Assembly (NCBI GenBank): GCA_963978895.1
Contig: OZ022241.1
Span: 14,935,856-14,999,855, forward strand
Source: Erpobdella octoculata
Taxonomy: Eukaryota; Annelida; Clitellata; Hirudinida; Erpobdellidae
Length of the DNA stretch: 64,000 nt
Direction of reading: 5' to 3'
Shown here: piece by piece, positions 12,512 to 26,890 of the stretch
Position numbering within the stretch: position 1 is the stretch's first letter
How the letters are laid out: each line of letters starts with the position of its first letter
The notes under the pieces: generated by a model
The model's input: the letters and a program-made list of their open reading frames with translations, nothing else
Told to the model about the DNA's origin: nothing
The model's database searches: none
Translations under genes and position numbers: made by a program

Positions 12512-13510
12512 AATCATACTGTACACTACCCTGTAAGCTGTTGGCCTATGTTTTTATTGTACTTACTTGAGAGTTTATAGTTGAAAACTTTCAACTCTGC
12601 AATTGTTTAATACATTTTATTTGGCTTTGAATTGAATCAGTAACGCAATCATTTAAATAAATTTGATAATGAGAAGTGCTTCATTTTTCAAAAAATAATT
12701 ATTCAAAGTTGTTTTAAGAATTTTTATCAGTTATAATAGAGCTTTTTTCTGTTTCTGTAGCAAGTTTTTAAAGTTTCAGTCAATGCACAAAAGAATCAAC
12801 CCTATCTAAAATGTTATTTTTTATTTGCAACATAACGCAGAAATAATTAATGACAATGCACTGGCATTATATTAAGCATCATCAGTCTCATCCATAAATA
12901 TTATTTTAATTTTTTAAATTGCAACAATAGAGTTTTTTAGGCTTTTAGAAAAAAAATGGCTAGATTTACACAATACTATATATGAACTATAACGTAACTG
13001 AGTACAATTACAATATAATTGTAAAATTGTAATGATAATTTTAAAATAAATCAAAACCTACATGTAAATGTTTTACTAAAAGTTTTCAATGATCAAAATC
13101 AGATTTTAAATTATCAATATATAAAAATACCTAAAACATTGGGCAAAATTCAATAAAGTAACACAAATTTCTAAACTTTGCTGTAATTTTACATTGCACT
13201 ACACAAAGTCGTTTAAGGTTTTCAGCAAAAATATATTTAGTTAAATAGATTTAAAATTTAACCTTATAAAAAGAATTTTGAAGAATAATGATTTTGAAGA
13301 ACAGTAGGAAAAAATTTTAAATTAGGTCAGATGAGAACAAAGATGAAAATTAACTTTCAAAAGATCTGGTTTCATTAAAAAAAGTCAAATTTCTAGATCA
13401 CAGAGACATTTTAGAGTTTGATGGATTTCATTTCGGTGCGTAAATGTAGCTACATTGTTAGTTGAAATTCTTTTAATTAATTTGTTTTAAATTTCTCATT
13501 ATTTAAACTT
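12512..13510. other. AT-rich non-coding DNA
   Basis: Nothing recognisable as a gene or defined repeat was found in this stretch. Confidence 0.5.
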
Positions 13511-13867
13511 GATCCAATCGATTTAAAGTTTAATCAAATGCGTTGTCATTGACAAAAATTCAATACACCAAATTGTAACTCTATTGGATGACGGGAAGTA
13601 TGTTTTTTAAGCGTCACAAGGATACCAACGCCAGCGTATTCAATCGAGCAAACAAACACTGTAAAGGTCATATAAAAGATTTAAGAAGTAAGCCGTAAAA
13701 AACTAAGTTTTGCTTTTTGCAAGTCAGTCTCAAGCCTGGATAAAAGAGAAGGGAATGGTTGAAAGGATCAATTTATGATCCACGACAGGAAGTACTTCGG
13801 TCTTTCCTGCATAGGTACTGCTTTAACAGTCTTAAAACACCTGGTGTAAAAGAGTATAAACTATTAT

Positions 13868-14190
13868 AAAAAAACCCGTAAAAAGAGGTTTTGTCACAAA
13901 TACCTTATATTTTAGAATTTGCCGGCTTTTCATTAATTGCAAAACATTTTCTTTAATTTTTTTGAATTTTTTTATCTAGCATCTATATAATTGTGTTTGT
14001 TTAGTTGTTTGTTTAAAAATTAAAATTTTAATTTTTAAACTTTAATAGAATGTTGTGTCATGAGGAGCAACCCTATATTTTAAATTGCAGCTTAATTCAA
14101 TTTTGGAAAGTTATTTAATTTTGACTTTCAAACACGCAAGCAAAATTGGCGGCAAAGTTAATACAAAGGATTTGACAATTCCAAGCAAAA
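13868..14190 (+). repeat. Dispersed repeat family A, copy 1
   Basis: The unit begins aacccgtaaaaagaggtttt, continues through tttgccggcttttcattaat, a long A/T-rich centre and aatgttgtgtcatgaggag. It closes with gcaagcaaaattggcggcaaa plus gttaatacaaaggattt. The order of blocks is shared with the copies at 14818-15190 and 44552-44888. A more decayed relative may lie just upstream (13520-13700). It has no coding capacity; SINE or MITE origin is undecided. Confidence 0.75.
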
Positions 14191-14817
14191 AACAATTTTT
14201 TTAAAAAACACACTTTTATATTTTTACATTATGCAAATCGATTTGTAAATGCAATAATAGTTTTACCAATGCTTATAATAATATTTTAGTCAAAATTTAA
14301 ATAAAAAAAATGAAAATGATACGTTTTTGATTATCTAGAACTTCCGAACTTTTAATAGGAAAATAATTCAGTTCACATTGCAATATTCAACTTTTTTAAA
14401 TAAAAAGTATTGTATTGTACAAAATTATTTTTATTAAAAATTCTGTATCTAATGGCGATATATTGTAAAAAAGAAATTTTTAGTCATAGTCATAATTACC
14501 TAAAAGTTATTTTAATTGACGCAAGTGCCATGTATTAAATAACTTGGAACTATACAAATCACTAAAAAGCTCTTCTTCAACTCGTTACAAAATAAATATA
14601 GAAATCGCTACGGAAATGATTGATTATTGTTTTCGTAGATGGCTAAAGTTAATGCTGAAAGTTTCAAAGTTCTAAGTAATCTAAAAGTTGGTAAAAAATA
14701 TTTCAAAAATATTACCACGGAGGGAAAGAAAGACAGAGAAGTCAAATTAAATAAATTTTTGTAAAAAGTACTTTCGTGTAAAAAATGCAGTTCAAATTAA
14801 AAATTGAAAAACAATTA

Positions 14818-15190
14818 AGCCGTAAAAACCAGGTTTTTTCACAAATCCCTTATATTTCAGGTTTGCCGGCTTTTCAATTATTGCAAAAAAATTTAAGCGA
14901 CTTTTCTGAATTTAAATATGTAAACACATATATAATTGTGTTTGATTTGCTTTCGTTTTAAAACATAGATAATTAGTTTTTTTAATTGCAAAATATTTTT
15001 CTAAATTTTTTTAATTTTATTAGAATGCATTGCCTTAAGAAGCGAGTTTATATTTCAAATTTCAGCTCGATTGGATAACGAAAAGTTAGTTAATTTTCAC
15101 TCACAAGGTTTGCAAACATTCAAGCAAGCAAACAAGTAAGCAAGACAGCAAGACCGGCGGTGAAGTTAATCTAAGGGATTTAATAAATCC
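14818..15190 (+). repeat. Dispersed repeat family A, copy 2
   Basis: Blocks in order: gccgtaaaaaccaggttttt, cacaaatcccttatatttc, tttgccggcttttcaatta, aatgcattgccttaagaagc, a phrase with gcaagcaaacaagtaagcaa, and the tail gaccggcggtgaagttaat. This is the fullest copy and lies ~950 bp downstream of copy 1 in the same direction. Confidence 0.78.
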
Positions 15191-16442
15191 CAGCCAATGC
15201 AAAACAGAACCGCAAAGTATAAGAGGCGAGATCCATAATTAAACATCTGCATGTGATTTCCTTCGCATCACTTTCCCTGACATTATTACTGTTAGTGTAT
15301 TATTTTTTTTTAGATGGAGTGGGCTGCTGGTGACGTTGGATGGGTCGAGTAGGATTGAATAAAGATTGTTTAAACGTTTGAAATTCGAATTCAAATGCGA
15401 CGGAGAAGTTACCAAAATATGACCACGACCAGAGGTGATCAGCTGATCAACACAATTCCGACATTTCAATCATCAATGCTTTTAACTTTTATCATTTGTA
15501 TTCAATATATTATATTTTCATTAAGCTAGATTTTCTAAATTTCTTCAGAACATATTTTAAAATGAATGATGTTCCTTAATAAAATGATATATTATCATCA
15601 TTTAATTTAAATTTTTTGCAAAGTTAATTAAAAAATTATGATGTAATGTAAATGACATCAATTATAATGATTGAGTACGCAAAGCCCTTCGTTAAAATAT
15701 ATTTTAGATTTCATGACAGAAATTTTAATTGTCAATCTCAACAGATCTTTTGATTTGGAGTTGACACTTATATTTTTAAAACTTCTTTTTAACAGCTATT
15801 TATACCTCAAAATATTTCTATCTAAAACTAATTTTACTTTTGTTTTTGCTTTTTTTCTTAAGACAGCAATTGATTTTGACATTTTTTTCTTCAAGGATTG
15901 ATGACAATCTAATCAAACAGATACGTTGAGAGATAATTTAATCTTAAATACAAAATCTTCCCAATCTGCGACAAATTTACGTCCGCCAATTTAAATAGCA
16001 AAACGTATGTCAAAATTTCAAAAATAGAGCATGAAAGATGAAAAACTTCAAAAATATTATTAAGTTTTACATTAAAACTTTTCAATAAGACAAGTGGTTA
16101 CTAAAATAGTTAAACGAGTTTAAATGTAAGATATTTTAGCAACTCACTAAACTAATTTTGTATTGATGAATCTTTTTCTGAATGAATAACTGATTGTCAT
16201 ATTTTTTACATCATCCATGCTCATTCACCATAGCAACCATTTAAAAAGTTATCATCACGTCTGCCAGAGTTGTTTCGCGGCAAATAAATTGTCATATATA
16301 GTAAAAATTTATAGAAATGTTGGTTCTTTTTTATATTTAGGTACTTGTTTATCAAAATTTCATAATTTGTTTTTGTTTGTTTGTTAAGATATTAATAATT
16401 TGTATTTGTGGTAAAGTTATGAAGTAATAAAGCATACTTTGT
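15191..16442. other. AT-rich non-coding DNA
   Basis: Only short chance frames are present (for example 15239-15469 minus and 15671-15901 plus). Their residue composition follows the local base composition and no family motif is visible. Confidence 0.5.
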
Positions 16443-16870
16443 TGGATGGATGGATGGATGGATGGATGGATGGATGGATGGATGGATGGATGGATGGATG
16501 GATGGGTGGGTTGGTGGGTGAATGGGTGAATGGATGGATGGATGGATGGATGGATGGATGGATGGATGGATGGATGGATGGATGGATGGATGGATGGATG
16601 GATGGATGGATGGATGGATGGATGGATGGATGGATGGATGGATGGATGGATGGATGGATGGATGGATGGATGGATGGATGGATGGATGGATGGATGGATG
16701 GATGGATGGATGGATGGATGGATGGATGGATGGATGGATGGATGGATGGATGGATGGATGGATGGATGGATGGATGGATGGATGGATGGATGGATGGATG
16801 GATGGATGGATGGATGGATGGATGGATGGATGGATAGATCGATGGATCGATGGATGGATGGATGAATGGG
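16443..16870. repeat. (GATG)n microsatellite
   Basis: About 390 bp of GATG repeats, interrupted once at 16504-16530 by gggtgggttggtgggtgaat and degenerating at the right end. Open frames through it on both strands (WMDG and HPSI repeats) are products of the tetranucleotide. Confidence 0.95.
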
Positions 16871-17167
16871 TGAATGGATGGAAATATCGAAGAATCGGTG
16901 GATGAATGGATGGGAGTATCGATGGATGTAAAATGCGGGTGATAGCGGAAGGAAGAAGTACATAAAGAACATGCTATCGTTGATGTTCAAATGAAATTGT
17001 TAAAGAATGTTCGGAAATAAATAGCAAGAAGTTAAAGAATAACCAAATTTTATACTGTTGTTTCGGCAAAAGTAAGTTAGATTTGCAGTATTTTTCTGTA
17101 CTCGATAGTTAAAATATAATATAAATTTAACTAACATCCACACTACATATTTTCATGACATATTCTC

Positions 17168-17298
<131 letters not shown>

Positions 17299-17499
17299 GT
17301 ATAGCATTTTTTGCAACAACTCCTTTTTAAAGCATTAATTAATGAATATCGTCGTATATTTAGCTTTAGAAAAAAAATTCAATTTTTCGTAAATTCTTTT
17401 GAACAACTTCAACCTCAAAATATTTGTTTTTTCTAAGCACCTCTACTCCATTTTAGGCTCAATATATTCGCAAACATAATCTTCAAAGAACTTAAAGTC

Positions 17500-18330
<831 letters not shown>

Positions 18331-18689
18331 TAATATGAAAAGCGGTTTTTGATCTAAAACTGTTAAAAATTAATATTGAAAGAGATTTACAAAAAAAAAA
18401 AGTTTAAACGGCAATAAAATTTGAATTTAAATACTTTTACGATTTTGGCGCGATTTCACATTTTTCGAATAATAAGAAGAAATAAATACTTTTAAAAGCT
18501 GGAACTTCTAGTAACTCCTTAAAAATACTTATTATTAACTATTATTCATAATTCGTTTCTTATTACTCTATTAATTTTTGAGCTTCGAAAAAAAAATCAC
18601 TTAGATCGTCTAAGTAATGCACTCGACCTGAAGCTCGAAGTCAATTTCACTTCAGACGTAACATGCCTTAAGTTTTGTTGCTTCGTATT

Positions 18690-19640
18690 TTGTTAATAAT
18701 TTTTTAACCGATTAAGATTTTTCAACGAAATTTTGTAGGCAATAAATATTGCTATGTTTCTACATAATTCCAAATTTTCAATTTTGTAGCTCAACGTTTA
18801 ATGTCCAAATAACAAGACTTCATAGATGTTAGGTCCACAATAGCTTCATTTTATTGGTTTTTCTCAAATAACTTTTCAACCCCTTGAAAAAAATTAACCG
18901 AAATTTTACATGTCAAATGTCTAACTAAGATTTAAAAATTGTGTTAAAATTGAAGTTTGTAGCTGTACGTTTACAATTAATTTAGAAGTATTTAGTTAAT
19001 GCTTGAAATTTAAGCAATTTCGTGGCTCGGTTTTTGGAAATAATTTTTCAACCAAGCGAAATTTTTTAACCAAATTTTTTCAAATTTTGAAGAAGATAAA
19101 TTTTAATGATAATCTGCATTTTTAGTTTTCTAACTCAACGTTTAGCTGTTTAATTCATAAAAACGTTTAATTCAAAATTCGTTAATAGTTTTTTAACCAA
19201 TTGATGTTTTAAAACCAAACTCATTATTTGCAAAATATTTACGTTTCTAAATAATTATCAAAAATTCAAATTTTGTAGTTAAAGGTTTAATGTCAAATTT
19301 GAGCAACAGTATTTTGTATTTTTTTGCTAAATCTATTCGTTTTTTGCATTTAATTTTTAAATCAAATGATATTTTTTAACCAAACTTGGGGAAATTAAAA
19401 CCAACATATTGTTTAGTAGATATCAGAAATTAAATTTTTTTAGCTAATCGTATACTTGTTTATGTAATATAAAAACATTTTATTTATTTTTAATAACTCT
19501 TTAATCAATTAGACTATTTCAACTAAACGTGATATTTTAAAAATTTAAACAATTTAAAAAAGTTATCCTAGTTTTAATGTTTTAGTTAAGCGTCAATGTT
19601 AAATTTAAACTACAGTATTACACTGGCTAAATTTTAAATG
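18690..19640. repeat. Diverged ~160 bp tandem array
   Basis: A phrase like tttttaaccaa..gat.ttt..aaccaaa recurs at about 18704, 18875, 19043, 19191, 19353 and 19499, each followed by a block resembling tttagctcaacgtttaatgt. Spacing is 146-171 bp. Copies are strongly diverged, so this is an old array. Confidence 0.6.
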
Positions 19641-21250
19641 GTGAAAATAAAAGTATTTTTTTTACAAATATTTGAGATTATAGGTAGTTCTGTCGATCAG
19701 CGTTTAGCAAATTCCAAAATTGACATGATTATTGTGGCGATTTCTGTTACATCGTAGAACTAGCGTGCATCCCAGCACGCCCAGTGCTGATAAAGTTACC
19801 AAGTGAGCGCGCACTTGCACGCGCTCACATAAAAATGTGCTGAAACACTATGAAACGAAGCGAACACCAGCGCACATCACATAAAAAGTTCTGAAGGATG
19901 GATGGTAGCGTGAAATTCCAGAGCTAAACGATGCACGCATACAGGGTGAAACGCGCCAAAACTTTTAAATGAATGCCACAAATATTACAAACATAATCGG
20001 GCCATTATATCGTGCTATGGGCTTTAAATACAACGTCTCATGCAATACTGTATGTCGCATGTTGACGACGACTATATCCGAAATTCAGACGAAGCATAGA
20101 TATGTGGTAGCCCGTCATATGGGGTATTCAGGCGCGGTCCCACCATTGGGGATGCGTCTCCCCCACCAGCCTAAGAGCTCAATTTTGTCAATGAATAAAT
20201 AAAGTTAAACGTATTACTAAACAACCCCCCGTCAAACACCGACTATCTATCCAACCTAGATAGTTATAAAATGCGAAGAAATCTGTGGGCATCAGAATAG
20301 CGCAATTAATATCTCATTACTATACCTAAGTAAGATATGCATGACCAACCGAAAGCGATTATGTCCTGCCAACCAACAGCTTATAAATTCGGTTTTCTAT
20401 TCTTTGTTGTTTGCTGGCGCTAATCGTTAAAAATTTTTAATACAAAATTGAGTGTGTGCGAGTTTTAAACACTAGTTTTTCCATTACCTATATTAATCAA
20501 AAAGGGAAAATACCCACTGTTTTCTGTGAAGTCTAGAGGTGGTATAGTACTTAATTTTATAATTCTTAAATCAGTTTTTGTTTTACTAATTCAATTGCAC
20601 AAACTCTAATTATTGTGTAAAAGATGTCAAGGAAAAATCAGCAACTTCATTAAGATTACGTCATTCTTTAAATCGGCACCCACTGAGCATTGAGAATGCG
20701 AAAGTTCTAGCCAAACCTCTAACTCTGAACAACAAGATTGTCATTTATCTACTCGTTCTTTCAAATTCTCAACGAACAAAAATACATTTGAGTCAAACTT
20801 GACCAACAAAACTTTCAAATTTTCGTTTCAAACCATTCAAACCTAACACTATTTGAATATTGCATTTGTGTTTACTGAGGTTGAAGGAAAGTGCATGTTC
20901 GTCATTCTTTAGACATTAAACAAGTAAAAATTAGATTACAGACATCTTTTTAATAAGTTTTTTGATTAGGAGATGCTGATGAACTGCGCGCCTTTGCGAA
21001 ATAATTGTTTTTTTCATAAGGGCACGATATAAATGTTATTTTGTATTGTATTTTTACGGAGATTGAATAGGAACATACACATTTCTTATGTTCAAAAACG
21101 CCATTTTTTCCAACACACTCATTACTTGATGATAACGTTAAAATCTATAAAAAAGAAATATATATAATATAAGACTCCCAATCAACAATGACTTAATCAT
21201 TCTCTCCTCCAGAAAATCCTGGGACCACGCCTGGGGGCTTTCGACACAAA
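19641..21250. other. Unassigned intergenic DNA with a perfect hairpin
   Basis: At 19803-19828 gtgagcgcg and cgcgctcac form a 9 bp perfect stem around an 8 nt loop. Around 19740-20210 the sequence is less AT-rich and ends in aataaataaag, possibly a small retroposon tail. No gene was recognised. Confidence 0.45.
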
Positions 21251-21329
21251 CCGCTGAAGTGCATTATGCAGTTCATTCTAAAAGTACAAGTTCAGCTCTC
21301 ATGGAAAAAAGCGTCAATAATGTTTATAA

Positions 21330-21520
21330 ACACATAGACACATCTCATACAGACATAGAGTCAAATAGTTCATTTCATGTACACATGCCATCTTATACAG
21401 ACATACAGTCAGCTAGTACATTTCATGCACACATGCCATTTGATACAGACATAGATGTCAACTAGTTTAATTAATACACACATACAATCAACTAGTTGAT
21501 TTCATACACACATACACGCT
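21330..21520. repeat. ~60 bp tandem repeat
   Basis: Units contain a phrase like atacagacatacagtcaact, then agttcatttcatgcacacatgcc. Three to four imperfect copies are seen. The + frame 21259-21465 reads across them, giving TDIxSxSxFHxHMP repeats. Confidence 0.6.
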
Positions 21521-21577
21521 TTTACTTCAAACAACGAACCACCGTCACCTGAAAAACAACTCTAAAGGCCCCCAAGA

Positions 21578-21811
21578 GTGCACTGGGATTTAAATCAAGC
21601 ATACACCATCAGAGAAATATATTCGGAATACATTAATTTCCATAAAATTCCTACTCTAAATCAACTTCGTGATGTATTAGATACAAATAAAAAAAGTTTT
21701 ACAGATTTATGTAACAAAAAGCATATTGATAGAAAAAATATTGCAGATATAAATAAATTAGAATACGCAATCAAAGCTAAAGTAGTAAGATTTATTGAAA
21801 AACAGTAAAAA
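21578..21811 (+). CDS. Unassigned 76-codon frame, possibly an exon or element fragment
   Basis: The frame, with stop, reads HWDLNQAYTIREIYSEYINF at its start and ends AIKAKVVRFIEKQ. Its amino-acid composition is protein-like (mixed charged, aromatic and aliphatic residues, no simple repeat), unlike most frames in this window. A stop at 21563-21565 separates it from an upstream open stretch. I recognise no family. It may be a fragment of a mobile element or an exon of a gene that I cannot assemble, or chance. No promoter or splice signal supports it strongly. Confidence 0.2.
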
Positions 21812-23265
21812 TAAAAATAAAGATTTTATGAGCCTGCATAGTTAAATATACTCTTACAGCTGGAGAAGACTAGTAAAACAATAGGAAAAAGACAACCTCC
21901 AAACAAAACAGACAAATCAAATTTGTATTTATTTCAACTGCTAAAAGCAAAAAAAAATCATCTTAAAAGAAATGAAAAAATAAACAAAAGATCAATCTTT
22001 TTAAATACTAAGAATGTATAAATTTCTTATCTATTGCTGCTAAATTATTTAAAAAAATGAGCTATATCATGAGCTACTACTATTTATTCTTTTGGAAGAA
22101 ATGACATAAATAGCAAGAACAATGAGCAAAAGTGTCAAAATATTAATATAGTATCCATAGAAACCTGTTGACAAATTTTGACATCGAATACAAGACCAAA
22201 ACATAGAATCAATTGAAATGCAAACACTTCAGAGCATGTAATGTTATTTAAACAGTAGTACAACCCAAATAAAAAATGTTTAGAAATTTATTGAAGTTGC
22301 AATTTTGTGTTGTTCCAGTTAAATGAGAGGCACTTGATTTCAAGTTGAACAGTTCATACTTCTGATGGCAAAACTTCAAAGATATATTTAATTAAGAGTT
22401 TGACAACACTTCTTAGCTCTTCTGTTATTATTTCCATACTGTATAAAGTACCTGGGAATAAATTTGTTAAATGAAATAAAATAAAATTCCTTATTATAAT
22501 TATTAATATCTACCTAGTATGAATGTTTTCATATGTTTATTATATCTGGTTTTCTAAATTACTTGTTTCAAATATACTATGAAACAATGTGTAACTGTAA
22601 CTGAAAAACATGTTATGGAGTCTGTAGAACTAACAGCAATTACCAGGAAATAATGCTAATATTTTCACTTGAATAGATAGAATCATTTTTTAAGTGACAA
22701 ATAAATAGTTTAAAAAAGAATTCTAACAAAGATAGGTTTTTTATTTTTATTGCTACTTTGAAAATATATCAATCTGAGTTAGTTAATCAAATCCAGCATG
22801 CTACACTAGTAACACTATTAGAGAATTACTCTATTCTATAATTATTAGTATAAGAAATGGCAGACAGTAATAGATATAAATTTATAAATTGCTATAAGTG
22901 AAATATAATAATAGAATATATACTAACAAAAAGTCGCCTATCAATCCATCTGCCAAGACTTGGATTGAAAAACTGGTGTAAATTAACCAAAAAGCAGAAT
23001 ATTTGAATAATTATAACTTTTAATACTAACAACATGAGTGCTTTATCAAACCGATTAACTAAACTTTTAATTATTGTTACTATTACTATTGTGACCACTG
23101 GAAAATTCCCCGCTTGTGCTGTAACGTTATAGCGGCAAATATCTAAAATTTTTCATCTAAAATGTTATATTAAAATTCCTTCCTAAGTCAATAGTTAACA
23201 GATTTTTTGCTATCAATTTTATATGAACTTTATTTTAAAAGTTAAAATCAAAAGAACTCTTTGAA
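21812..23265. other. AT-rich non-coding DNA
   Basis: No gene, defined repeat or transposon end was found. Confidence 0.5.
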
Positions 23266-23267
23266 TT

Positions 23268-23538
<271 letters not shown>

Positions 23539-23607
23539 AAGTAATTTATATTGCGCCCATTACTGAAAGAACATGGGCGCATTGCAATCGTTTATAGTTC
23601 ACGGGTA

Positions 23608-24570
23608 GGGTAAACTGACCAAATGCTGGCCACTGACCAATTACTGGCCAGTTTTCAGGGACATTTAAAAAAAATTCACCATGACCTAGAATTTCTTTTA
23701 AGTTTTAAACTCTTTGGTTAAATGTAATTTTGAAGTCTAGTGTTACTTATCCAGGCTTCCGGCTTAATTAAGCGCTTCATAGTAGGTCAAAAGTTTGCAA
23801 CTTTTCGGTCTCAAAAGTTCGAAAACTTTAGTTGAAATTCTTTTTTCAACTGAACCAGTGAATTATCTGGACGTTTTACAAAATAAATCCAAATGAAAGA
23901 TGACACTATAACTTGTTCTCATTTACTTTTTTCAGTTTTTTTTATCTAAATTTCTACTAAAAATAACTTAGAAATGAGAAATAGTAGACCATACAAAAAG
24001 ACCAATTAATGGCCACCTATTTGACCATATACTGGCCATGGTTTTGAAAAGCAGCAGTTTTTGGAGTATGCTGGAAAACTTGCAAAAAAGCATAAAGTTT
24101 CTTTAAAAAAGGAACTCCTTGCTAAAAATCGTGGAAACTTATGAAAAAACAAAATTTAGAAATGACTCTCAGCTGTCCGGAAAGAGCAGAAGCTGTACGT
24201 CATATGTGCATGGACCAGCAGAAGGTTCAAAAGTATTTTTAAGCTTTAGGAGAGCTGATGACTTTGGAACATCTCCAAATTAAACCAGAACAAAACTGGA
24301 ATATGGATGAAACTGGTTCTGATGTTTTGTCTTATCTTGCTCCTCAAATTCCGGGTGGCCAGTAAATGGTACTCCATGGTCATTAGTTGGTACAAATTGA
24401 GCTTTCTCAAAAAATGGGTCCAAAAATTTATTTAAAAAAAAACATAATTTGTATTTGATAAAGATTTTAAAACTGCACAATGTTCATGTAAATTAACGTG
24501 CGTGGTCCTATGGGCTGAAAACCTACGTGACTTGCAAAAAACTTTTGGCCAGTAATTGGTCAGTTTACTC
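23608..24570 (+). mobile_element. pogo/Tigger-like DNA transposon, deleted
   Basis: Terminal inverted repeats: GGGTAAACTGACCAAATGCT plus GGCCA at 23608, and the inverse of GAGTAAACTGACCAATTACT plus GGCCA ending at 24570; 21 of 25 positions match. The dinucleotide TA flanks both ends (23606-23607 and 24571-24572), as for Tc1/mariner/pogo elements. Inside, on the + strand at about 24165-24320, fragments read RAEAVRHMC and EQNWNMDETGS, the latter matching the first catalytic Asp motif of pogo-like transposases. The rest of the transposase is missing or scrambled. At 963 bp it is far shorter than an autonomous element. Confidence 0.82.
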
Positions 24571-24572
24571 TA

Positions 24573-26668
24573 TAGAACAAAAAGAGTTAAATAAAAACAA
24601 TAAATGTAGCAGGATATAAAAAACGTTGGATTAAAAGTTAGGAGAAGGAACTATTGAAGAAGTATGTTTTTAGTTTTTTCCTGAAGGAGAGAGGATCCGC
24701 TGTTTCGCGAATCTCTGACGGAAGGGCGTTCCATGCCGTGGGACCAGAGTAGGAAAAGGCCCGTTCACCGAGTTTTGTGTGGAGAAAAGGTATGGTGAAT
24801 GTTGATGAGTTGCCGATCGCAGGCCAGAACGTGAGGCATTGCCCGGCACCGACTTGACGTAAGCTGTAGAATATTGAAGACATTTTCCATAGTAGATTGA
24901 GTGCATTATTATGGAGAGTTTGAATTGTATTTGTCATTTTATTGGCAACCAGTGTAATTGATACATGCTCGTCGTAACGTGGTCACGTGCGCCGAGTTGG
25001 AAGATTAACCGCACAGCAGTGTTCTGTACACGCTGTAGCTGTTCAAGTGAACTTTGTGTTAATCCAGCCAGCAGCGAGTTACAGTAATCCAGCCTAGAGA
25101 TAACTAATGCCAGAACTAGCTTTACTGTAACCTCCGCTCCAACATGCCGACGAATCTGTCGAAGAAGGCGCAGGTGGTAGAAACAAGAAGCTGACACGTT
25201 GGCGATGTGCTGCTTCATTGTTAAATTAGAGTCCAGTCGGACACCAAGGTCACGCACAACCGCTGACGGCTTAACCGATTCCAATCCGGCTTGTATTGTG
25301 CAGTCTCGCCTTTTCAGCTTGGCCAGGCTAGCCCGCGATTTAAACCAGATAACCTCTGTTTTTCCTGTATTTAGCTGCAAGCGACGAGATGCACACCAGC
25401 TCATTATCTCCGTGACGCAGTCAGATATACGCTTTCTAACGGCGTCTATTTCTTCAATTGGGCAGTCGGTGTACAGCTGGGTGTCGTCAGCGTATAAATG
25501 GAATTTGATGTTGTATTTCGCCAGTAGCTCGGTGATATCCTCCGTATATGCTGTAAACATCAGAGGTCCCAGGACTGATCCCTGGGGCACACCACAATCA
25601 ATTGCGAAACTGGAGGTCTGACTGTCAGCATAAACGAATGACTGCGCACGGTCACTCAGGTAAGACCGAAACCAACTGAGCGCAGTATGGGTTAAAGAGA
25701 AACGGCTGGCAAGTACGGACAGAAGTACTGAGTGGTCCACTGTGTCGAACGCTGCACTCAAGTCCAAAAGCACGAACACAGAAACCCACCATCAATAGCA
25801 CGAACTAAACTGTTGTGGACGGACAAAAGAGCCGTTTCCGTAGAATGAAATAGGCGGTAGGCAGATTGTTGCGACGGTAGAAGGTTCGAAGTTGACATGT
25901 GAGACATGACACGGTTAGCCACAACTCTCTCAACAACTTTTGACAGGTATGACAGGTTGGAGATGGGCCGGTAAGAACTGGCAGAGCCTAGGTCTAGGTT
26001 TGATTTTTTGAGGTGTGGTAGAACTCGAGCCTGTTTGAGAGAAAGAGGAAAAACACCCATTTGCATTGACAGATTGCATAAATAACAGATTGTTGTGCTA
26101 TATGTGGAATGACTTTTTTGAGCAGCCAGGAGGGAATCGGATCCAAGGGGCAAGACTTTGCTGGCGTCATCCTGATTAACTTCTCGATTTCCGGCACCGT
26201 ACATGCCTTGAAACAACTGAGAGGATGTACAAAACGTGGCGAGATGTCCGGCCAAGTAGCGGACGCGGTTGATGCACGTATAGTAGCGATCTTGTCGTTG
26301 AAAAACGCTGCAAAATCGCTCACTGACAGCTTTGACGATTTCTGGTGAGGTGGCTGTAGCAGGGTGTTAACTACCCGCCATAAAGCCCGAGGGTTGCCGT
26401 CACATGAATTGACCGTAGATGACCAGAACGACACGAGCTTTGACTGAAACAATAAACGTTGACGATTAAATTGAGCGCGCCAAGCTGCCAGGGAGACGTC
26501 GGTATACATTCTGCGATACCTCCGTTCCAGCCGGCGTGTAGCTCTTTTGGCCTCACGACAGTCGCTGTCAAACCAGCAAACTGATATTCGTTTGTTAACA
26601 TGCTTTTTTGTAGACAATGTTGCATGCTTATTCAGTAAATCCGTGAGTGTACCTGTAAAATCTCAGGT
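24573..26668 (-). mobile_element. LINE (CR1/L2-like, jockey superfamily), 5'-truncated and broken
   Basis: Minus-strand reading from 26662 gives the linker after the endonuclease (CWFDSDCREAKRATRRLERR). Next come the reverse-transcriptase blocks: SSYRPISNLSYLSKVVERVV, LLDLSAAFDTVDHSVLL, DCGVPQGSVLGPL and the catalytic LYADDTQLY near 25475-25505. The LHWLPIK block at about 24940-24960 and FSYSGPTAWNALPSEIR at about 24715-24765 are typical C-terminal landmarks. The frame shifts near 26100 and 25780. A TGA follows LHWLPIK, and another shift lies in the last part. No endonuclease is found upstream of 26668, so the copy is 5'-truncated. Its 3' end abuts the pogo-like element at 24570-24572. Confidence 0.88.
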
Positions 26669-26750
26669 TGCTGGCTATTTTCTTTTCTGCAAAATCGCGA
26701 TTTCCGTGCTCGGATTCCTATTCTTCCCGGCTTAGGTATCGGGTTCAACT

Positions 26751-26890
26751 ATAGCGGACTCGCCCGCGCATCGCACCTGAAGTCCTTTACAATTCAAAAG
26801 TAAAACAAAAACACTCAGATAAGAGATAAGTTAGCTGTCCAGTTATGTTGGTGGAGACCATATTGGAAAACATTTGTGCGAGTCCGCTAT
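26751..26890. mobile_element. 140 bp inverted-repeat element (MITE-like)
   Basis: Perfect 13 bp inverted ends: ATAGCGGACTCGC at 26751-26763 and GCGAGTCCGCTAT at 26878-26890. TA lies at both edges within the repeats and could be a TA target duplication. There is no coding capacity. Confidence 0.6.

Noticed and set aside
16352..16990. 212-codon HPSI-repeat frame and the overlapping WMDG frames
   Set aside because: A tetranucleotide repeat keeps all frames open.
25199..25621. 140-codon + frame
   Set aside because: Antisense to the LINE reverse transcriptase.
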